The notes beneath the pieces are model-generated. The model worked only from the letters and a program-made list of their open reading frames with translations, was not told where the DNA came from and ran no database searches. Positions 31,609 through 36,445 of a stretch of DNA of 36,445 bases are shown here, one piece after another (the first letter of the stretch is position 1; every line of letters starts with the position of its first letter). The translations under genes and the position numbers were made by a program. Source of the DNA: Hymenobacter sp. H14-R3 (GTDB lineage Bacteria > Bacteroidota > Bacteroidia > Cytophagales > Hymenobacteraceae); assembly GCF_030063445.1 (NCBI RefSeq), contig NZ_JASITD010000035.1:1-36445 (forward strand). Reading direction: 5' to 3'.

Positions 31609-31694
31609 TGCTGCCCGTGGCCAGGGGTAAATGCCGCTGGCAGGAGTTGCCGGACAGCTTTTTGCCTGGCCGCGATTTTCAAAAACCGGGAGCC

Positions 31695-32086
31695 GGCACC
31701 TGCCAATTGGTACCCGAACCCGGGAGCCGTTGGTGCCATTAATGGCGTAACGGGTGCCGCCATTTCGGCCGTGGCCTATACCAACCCGGTATCGGGGGGC
31801 AGTGCCACGGTGCTCTACGACATCGACCCCACCACCGGCAAGCTGTACCGCCAGGACCCGCCCAACGTGGGCACGCTCGTTGCGGTGGGCGCGCTGGGCG
31901 TGAATACGACCGGCGTAAACTGGTTTGATATCGGGGGTGCCAGCGGCACGGGCTTTGCCGTGCTGACGGTGGGCACCACTGCCAGCGTCTACACCATTAA
32001 CCTGGCCATCGGTGCCGCCACTATAAGGAGCCGACCTGCCGCGCCCCTTGCAGGCAATGTCCGTGGGCTTAGGCTTCTAGGGCCCA
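31695..32086 (+). pseudogene. Remnant of a DUF4394 secreted protein gene
   Basis: In the frame running from about 31695 the translation ANWYPNPGAVGAINGVTGA and AYTNPVSGGSATVLYDID then LYRQDPPNVGTLVAVGALG matches the repeated beta-propeller-like unit of DUF4394. The end, INLAIGAATI then PLAGNVRGLRLL, is close to the family end but altered. No start, signal peptide or first half of the gene is found; the 5' part has been lost. The 3' end meets the convergent stress-protein gene. Confidence 0.75.
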
Positions 32087-32101
32087 AACCGCCGCGCGCC
32101 G

Positions 32102-32923
32102 CTACGCGGCCGGCAGCACCAGCACGGGTACCGGGCTGTGCAGCAGCACGTGGGCCGTGACGCTGCGGTGAAACAGCCCGCCCAGGAAGCTGCGGGGGCG
32201 CGCCACCAGCACTACCCAATCGAACCCGCCGCCCGCCACTGCCTGCAAAATGCCGCCGCCCGGCGTGGCGTGCACCAGGGGCAGGGTGCGCAGGCCGGTG
32301 GTCAGGTCGAGGGCGAGGCCCGTGCGCTCAAGCGCCTCGCGGGCGGCGGCCGTGCCGGCCGTGGCGCTCGCCTCGTCGGAGCCAACGTGCAGCACGGTTA
32401 GCTCCGCGTGCAGCTCGTCGAGCAGGTGCCGGACCAGTACGGCGTGCGCTCCCAGGCTAAATGTTTCCTCATCAAGGGCTAGTAAGAGCCGCCGCGGAAC
32501 GGTGGGGCTGGCGTGGGTGGGCACCACCAGCATGGGCTGCGGGGCGGTGCGCAGAATATCCAGCGCGGCAGTCGATACCAGCTCGTCGGCCATGCTATTG
32601 GTGTTGCGGTGGCCGAGCACTACCAGCGCGGGTTGGTGGCGGCGCAGGGCGGCGGCCACGGCCTCGGCTACCTGGCCGTGCGCTACTTCGGCCACGGCGG
32701 GCGCGGCCAGCTCGCGCGTGAGGCTGGCCAGGGCGAGGTCAATGGCCTCCTGGCTGAGCGTATCGACGCGGCCGGTGAAGTGCTCGGGGTCCAGCACCGA
32801 GTCGCGGCGCACGTGCAGCAGCACCAGCTGCGCGCCAATGGCCCCGGCCAGCGCGTCGGCGTAGGCCAGGGCGTGGTCGGCGGGTTGGAAGAAGTCGGTA
32901 AGCACCAGCAGCGAGAGGGCCAT
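32102..32923 (-). CDS. Tandem-domain universal stress protein
   Basis: A 273-residue protein with two Usp domains. The first starts SLLVLTDFFQPADHALAYAD and ends APQPMLVVPTHASP; it contains ALVVLGHRNTNSMADELV. The second starts RRLLLALDEETFSLGAHAVL and ends FDWVVLVARPRSFLGGLF then HSPVPVLVLPAA. The second domain keeps the nucleotide-binding-like pattern only in part. It is divergent from the oleate hydratase gene, 204 bp away. Distinct in sequence from the usp at 2606-3508. Confidence 0.9.
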   Translation of the reverse strand: MALSLLVLTDFFQPADHALAYADALAGAIGAQLVLLHVRRDSVLDPEHFTGRVDTLSQEAIDLALASLTRELAAPAVAEVAHGQVAEAVAAALRRHQPALVVLGHRNTNSMADELVSTAALDILRTAPQPMLVVPTHASPTVPRRLLLALDEETFSLGAHAVLVRHLLDELHAELTVLHVGSDEASATAGTAAAREALERTGLALDLTTGLRTLPLVHATPGGGILQAVAGGGFDWVVLVARPRSFLGGLFHRSVTAHVLLHSPVPVLVLPAA

Positions 32924-33127
32924 GTAGCAAGCAGGGGAAGTTGGAAACTACTGGCAAAGAACCGGGCGTGGCCGGCCCGCAGCCATGCGTTATGTCAGCC
33001 CCGCCACCTGATTTTAGTCATGGGCCGGGCCGGGCGGCCAACGGAACCTTGCAGCCTCCCAAGCCCCCTGCTTGCCTCCTGGTTTTCGGGTAGCCAGGTG
33101 AGCAGTACTCGTTCACTTACCCACGTT

Positions 33128-34720
33128 ATGACCCAGCCAATTGCGCCTGTTTCCCGCCACGCCTACCTCGTGGGCGGCGGCATTGCCTCGCTGGCGGCGG
33201 CGGCTTTTCTTATTCGCGACGGGCACCTGCCGGGGGCGAATATTCATATTCTGGAAGAAGCGGCGCTGGTTGGCGGCAGCCTCGACGCGGCCGGGCAGGC
33301 CGACCAGGGCTACGTGCTGCGCGGGGGCCGCATGCTGAATTTCAGCTACCGCTGCACCTACGAGCTGCTGGCCGCCATTCCGTCGCTGGAGCACGCGGGC
33401 AAGTCAGTGTACGAAGATATTATGGCCTTCAATGAGCAGCTTAAAACCCACGCCCTGGCGCGGGTGGTGGACCGCCACGGCCACGTTGTGGACGTGACGA
33501 CCATGGGCTTTACCGAGCCCGACCGGCTTGCCATTGTGGAGCTGCTGGCCATGCCCGAGCACCTGCTCGGCACCAAGCGCGTGAACGAGTGGTTCAGGCC
33601 CGGCTTTTTTACAACGAATTTCTGGTTTATGTGGGCCACCATGTTTGCCTTTCAGCCCTGGCACAGCCTGGTAGAATTTAAGCGGTATCTGCTGCGCTTT
33701 CTCCACGAGTTTCCGCGCATCGACACGCTGGCGGGCGTCGACCGTACGCCCTATAATCAGTTCGATTCCATGGTGTTACCCATCCTGACGTGGCTGCAAG
33801 GCCAAGGGGTGGATTTCCGGCTGGGCAGCCAGGTAACGGACCTGGATTTTGCGCCCCACGCCACTACCAAAACCGTGGTGCGCCTGCACTACACCCGCAG
33901 CCAGGTGGCCCAGATTCAGGACGTGCAGCCCCACGACCTGGTAATGGTTACCAACGGCTCGATGACGGCCAACTCGACGCTGGGCACCATGACTACCGCG
34001 CCGGTGCTCAACGCCGCGCCCGGCGACGGGGCCTGGGCCCTGTGGGAAACCGTGGCCCAGAAATACTCTGACTTCGGCCGGCCCTACGTCTTCGACAAGC
34101 GCCTGCACGAGTCGACCTGGGAGTCGTTTACGGTGACCAGCCACGGCACGCTGTTTTTCGATTTGATGGAGAAATTCTCGGGCAACAAGGCCGGCACCGG
34201 GGCGCTGGTCACGCTCAAGGATTCCAGCTGGCTGCTGTCGGTGGTGCTGGCCTACCAGCCGCATTTTATCAACCAGCCGGCCGGCGTAACGGTGTTCTGG
34301 GGCTACGGGCTGTTTCCGGATAGGGTGGGGGACTACGTGCCGAAGAAGATGAGCGACTGCTCGGGTGAAGAAATTATGACCGAACTGCTTAGCCAACTGC
34401 ACTTTACCGAGCACCTGCCGGCCGTCATCGCCGAGGCCAACTGCATTCCGGCGCTGCTGCCCTACATCACCAGCCAGTTTTTGACCCGCGCCCCCGGCGA
34501 CCGGCCCCAGGTGGTGCCCGAGGGCTCGACCAACTTCGCCTTCCTGGGCCAGTTTACTGAAATGCCTGACGATGTGGTGTTTACCGTAGAATACTCCGTG
34601 CGCTCGGCCCAGCTGGCGGTGTATAAATTACTGAAGCTCGACAAGCAGCCCCCCGCGCTCTACAAAGGGCAGCACGACCCGAAGGTGCTTTACCGCGCCC
34701 TGCAAACCATGCACCGGTAG
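33128..34720 (+). CDS. ohyA: Oleate hydratase (FAD-dependent fatty acid hydratase)
   Basis: The 530-residue enzyme adds water across the cis-9 double bond of unsaturated fatty acids, using FAD as structural cofactor. The FAD fold AYLVGGGIASLAAAAFLI is followed by GGSLDAAG and RGGRMLNFSYRCTYELLAAI, the family signature, then RPGFFTTNFWFMWATMFAF, DSMVLPILTWLQGQGVDF, VMVTNGSMTANSTLG and a carboxy end with NFAFLGQFTEMPDDVVFTVE. The ATG at 33128 (MTQPIAPVSRHAYL) is supported by the FAD fold starting right after it; the longer open frame upstream is antisense to the stress protein. A role in detoxifying fatty acids or modifying membrane lipids is likely. Confidence 0.95.
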   Translation: MTQPIAPVSRHAYLVGGGIASLAAAAFLIRDGHLPGANIHILEEAALVGGSLDAAGQADQGYVLRGGRMLNFSYRCTYELLAAIPSLEHAGKSVYEDIMAFNEQLKTHALARVVDRHGHVVDVTTMGFTEPDRLAIVELLAMPEHLLGTKRVNEWFRPGFFTTNFWFMWATMFAFQPWHSLVEFKRYLLRFLHEFPRIDTLAGVDRTPYNQFDSMVLPILTWLQGQGVDFRLGSQVTDLDFAPHATTKTVVRLHYTRSQVAQIQDVQPHDLVMVTNGSMTANSTLGTMTTAPVLNAAPGDGAWALWETVAQKYSDFGRPYVFDKRLHESTWESFTVTSHGTLFFDLMEKFSGNKAGTGALVTLKDSSWLLSVVLAYQPHFINQPAGVTVFWGYGLFPDRVGDYVPKKMSDCSGEEIMTELLSQLHFTEHLPAVIAEANCIPALLPYITSQFLTRAPGDRPQVVPEGSTNFAFLGQFTEMPDDVVFTVEYSVRSAQLAVYKLLKLDKQPPALYKGQHDPKVLYRALQTMHR

Positions 34721-34773
34721 GCGATGGGGAGGTAAACTACTGTTATACTGTTGCTTAACTATTTATTTCAGCT

Positions 34774-35760
34774 ATGAACGTCATTGTTTTCAGCACCCTG
34801 GCCTTCGAGCGCCCCTTTTTGGAGCGGGCCAACGCGGGCCGGCACCAGGTGCAGTTTTACGAGGCGGCGCTCACCGACCAGACCGTGCCACTGGCCCAGG
34901 GGGCGCTGGCCGTCAGCGTGTTTGGGGCCGATGACTTGTCGGCCCCCGTGCTGGCCCAGCTGGTGGCGCACGGCGTGCGCTACGTGCTGGTGCGCGCCGC
35001 CGGCACCGACCAGGTAGACCTGCCCGCCGCCCACCGGCTGGGCCTGCGCGTGGCCCACGTGCCCGACTACTCGCCCTACGCCATTGCCGAGCACGCCGTG
35101 GCCCTGATGCTGGCCCTGGCCCGCCACCTGCGCCAGGCCAACCAGCAGCTGCGCGCCAACGACTTTTGCCTCGACAAGCTCATTGGCTTTGAGTTGCACG
35201 GCAAAACGGTGGGCATTGTGGGCGTGGGGCGCATTGGGGCCGTGCTGGCGGGTATGCTGCACGGCTTCGGCTGCCGGCTGCTGGGCGAAGATGTGCAGCC
35301 CAACCCAGCGCTAGCCCAGCGCTACGACCTGGAGTACGTGGCCCTGCCCGCGCTGTGCGCCCGGGCCGACATCATCAGCCTGCACACGCCCCTCACGGCC
35401 CAGACCCGGCACCTGTTCGACGACCAGGTGCTGGGCCAGCTGAAGCCCGGCGCGATGCTCATCAACACCGGCCGCGGGGGCGTGCTCGACACGGCCGCCG
35501 CGCTGCGCGCCCTCGATAGCGGCCGGCTCGGCTACCTGGGCCTCGACGTGTACGAGGCCGAGAAAGGGCTGTTTTTTGCCGACCACACCCGCGACCCGCT
35601 GCGCGACCACACGTTTGCGCAGCTGCTTACCTACCCCAACGTGCTGGTGACACCGCACCAGGGCTACCTCACCCGCGAGGCCCTGGCTGCCATTGCCGCC
35701 ACCGCCGTGGCCAGCTTCGACGCCTGGGCCGCGGGCCAGCCCGCGCCGCACGAGCTGTAG
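34774..35760 (+). CDS. ldhA: D-lactate dehydrogenase (D-2-hydroxyacid dehydrogenase family)
   Basis: The 328-residue enzyme reduces pyruvate to D-lactate with NADH. It shows the NAD fold TVGIVGVGRIGAVLAGML, the catalytic Arg in INTGRGGVLDT, Glu in LDVYEAEKGLFF and His in VTPHQGYLTREAL. The YEAEKGLFFADHT stretch is typical of the fermentative LdhA subgroup. It lies 53 bp after oleate hydratase in the same direction; the AT-rich gap probably carries its own promoter. A fermentative outlet fits with the low-oxygen theme of the window. Confidence 0.93.
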   Translation: MNVIVFSTLAFERPFLERANAGRHQVQFYEAALTDQTVPLAQGALAVSVFGADDLSAPVLAQLVAHGVRYVLVRAAGTDQVDLPAAHRLGLRVAHVPDYSPYAIAEHAVALMLALARHLRQANQQLRANDFCLDKLIGFELHGKTVGIVGVGRIGAVLAGMLHGFGCRLLGEDVQPNPALAQRYDLEYVALPALCARADIISLHTPLTAQTRHLFDDQVLGQLKPGAMLINTGRGGVLDTAAALRALDSGRLGYLGLDVYEAEKGLFFADHTRDPLRDHTFAQLLTYPNVLVTPHQGYLTREALAAIAATAVASFDAWAAGQPAPHEL

Positions 35761-35797
35761 GGCCGGCCTCTTTTTTCATCTCTTCTCCTTTTGCCTC

Positions 35798-36271
35798 GTG
35801 GACCTTTATCACCTCATTTATCAAAGCCAGGCCCTGGGCGAGTTCGGGGAGCCCGCGCTCGCGGCCCTGCTGCGGCGGGGCCGGGCCCACAACCAGGCCA
35901 ATAACATTTCGGGCGTGCTGCTGCACACGGCCGATGGCCGGTTTTTACAAGTGCTGGAAGGCCCCAAAACGGCCGTGCGGCACCTCTACTACCACGTTAT
36001 TTTGTCCGATACCCGTCATTTTCACTGCCAGGTGATAAGCGAGGGGGCGTGCGCCCGGCGCAGCTTTGGGGGCTGGACGATGGGCTGCCGCCTGGCCCGG
36101 CCCCACGACCTGCGCACGCTGCTGGGCGAAGCGCCGGCCGATGGCCTGGGGCTTACCCACCGGCCCTACTCCCGCCCCCAATTGCTGGCGCTGCTGGAAG
36201 GCTTTGTGGCGCAAGGCCCCGCCGAAATGGAGCCAGCGCACCCGCTGGACAGCCAGCCCACCCGCCACTAG
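35798..36271 (+). CDS. Short BLUF-domain blue-light receptor
   Basis: A 157-residue stand-alone BLUF protein, which binds FAD to sense blue light. From the GTG at 35798 the residues of the flavin photocycle are present: Tyr8 and Ser10 (LIYQSQ), Asn32 (RAHNQANNISG), Gln51 in RFLQVLEG, and Trp93/Met95 in FGGWTMG. The domain ends near residue 100; the rest is a short helical tail with no output domain, so it must act by protein contact. Upstream codons in frame belong to the 3' end of ldhA and its spacer. The GTG is favoured because the domain starts there. Confidence 0.9.
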   Translation: MDLYHLIYQSQALGEFGEPALAALLRRGRAHNQANNISGVLLHTADGRFLQVLEGPKTAVRHLYYHVILSDTRHFHCQVISEGACARRSFGGWTMGCRLARPHDLRTLLGEAPADGLGLTHRPYSRPQLLALLEGFVAQGPAEMEPAHPLDSQPTRH

Positions 36272-36445
36272 CAATTCTCCTTCGCCCGTGCCGCGCTTCG
36301 CCGCTCCTGGGCTACCGGGCGGCGGCGTTGGCTCACTGCTGGCCGCGCCGGGCAGGCTACCCCCTGCCGCTGTTTGCGCGCTACGCCACCCGCGGCCGGC
36401 CCCACCCCGGCAGCCCGCCCCGTGTGCCAAAGAACTGCTGCTAAG
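36272..36445. other. Window end, no supported gene
   Basis: Open frames run through this GC-rich end on both strands but none shows recognisable protein sequence. A gene may lie on the minus strand and begin outside the window. Confidence 0.3.

Overview
The window looks like chromosomal DNA of a GC-rich Bacteroidota bacterium, most likely Hymenobacter or a close relative. The reasons are a cbb3 oxidase locus with a fused ccoN-ccoO gene and a one-heme CcoP, Bacteroidota-type promoters (TAnnTTTG), a T9SS-type sorting domain, families common in that group (DUF4468, DUF3606, DUF4394, STAS/SEC14-like, UBP zinc finger), and the absence of Shine-Dalgarno sequences. The assignment is inference; no 16S or marker set is present.

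Layout. 1-1.34 kb: the start of a truncated probable transposase gene and an IS630-family insertion sequence with a likely programmed frameshift and an internal amber codon. 1.7-14 kb, minus strand: a respiratory locus. In transcription order it holds a thioredoxin-like protein, ccoI, ccoS, ccoNO, ccoQ, ccoP, ccoG, a FixH-family ccoH, a SafE/DsbD-like membrane protein, a tandem universal stress protein and hemF. 14.2-18.5 kb, plus strand: a PAS-PAS histidine kinase, an overlapping gene for a receiver-CRP/FNR fusion regulator, and hemA. 18.6-25.3 kb: a broken GH53 galactanase gene, several small conserved hypotheticals, a UBP zinc-finger protein and a broken choice-of-anchor/Calx-beta T9SS protein gene. 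25.4-36.4 kb: a flavoprotein disulfide oxidoreductase, DUF3606, a HAD phosphatase, DUF4112, DUF202, tRNA-Asp, a lipoprotein, a DUF4394 remnant, a second universal stress protein, oleate hydratase, D-lactate dehydrogenase and a BLUF photoreceptor.

How the genes fit together. The oxidase genes, their copper and redox assembly factors (ccoI, ccoS, ccoG, ccoH) and two heme-synthesis genes (hemF, hemA) form a microaerobic respiration island. The regulator next to it carries the FNR-type recognition motif E-x-x-S-R. Perfect TTGAT-N4-ATCAA boxes lie upstream of ccoNO and of the thioredoxin-like gene, in both cases 58.5 bp from a TAnnTTTG-like -7 element. A related box sits in a 42-bp palindrome upstream of ccoI. 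This suggests a compact FixL-FixJ/FixK-like circuit in two proteins.

The most unusual feature is a family of about 39-bp hairpin repeats (REP/BIME-like) with a conserved CAACGACAA head. About 18 full, partial or degenerate copies lie mainly between 3.5 and 17.1 kb, usually as inverted pairs with heads facing inward. They fill the gaps of the cco locus. One copy supplies the stop codon of ccoS. One pair with its spacer is read in frame inside ccoI, adding about 57 residues to the copper ATPase.
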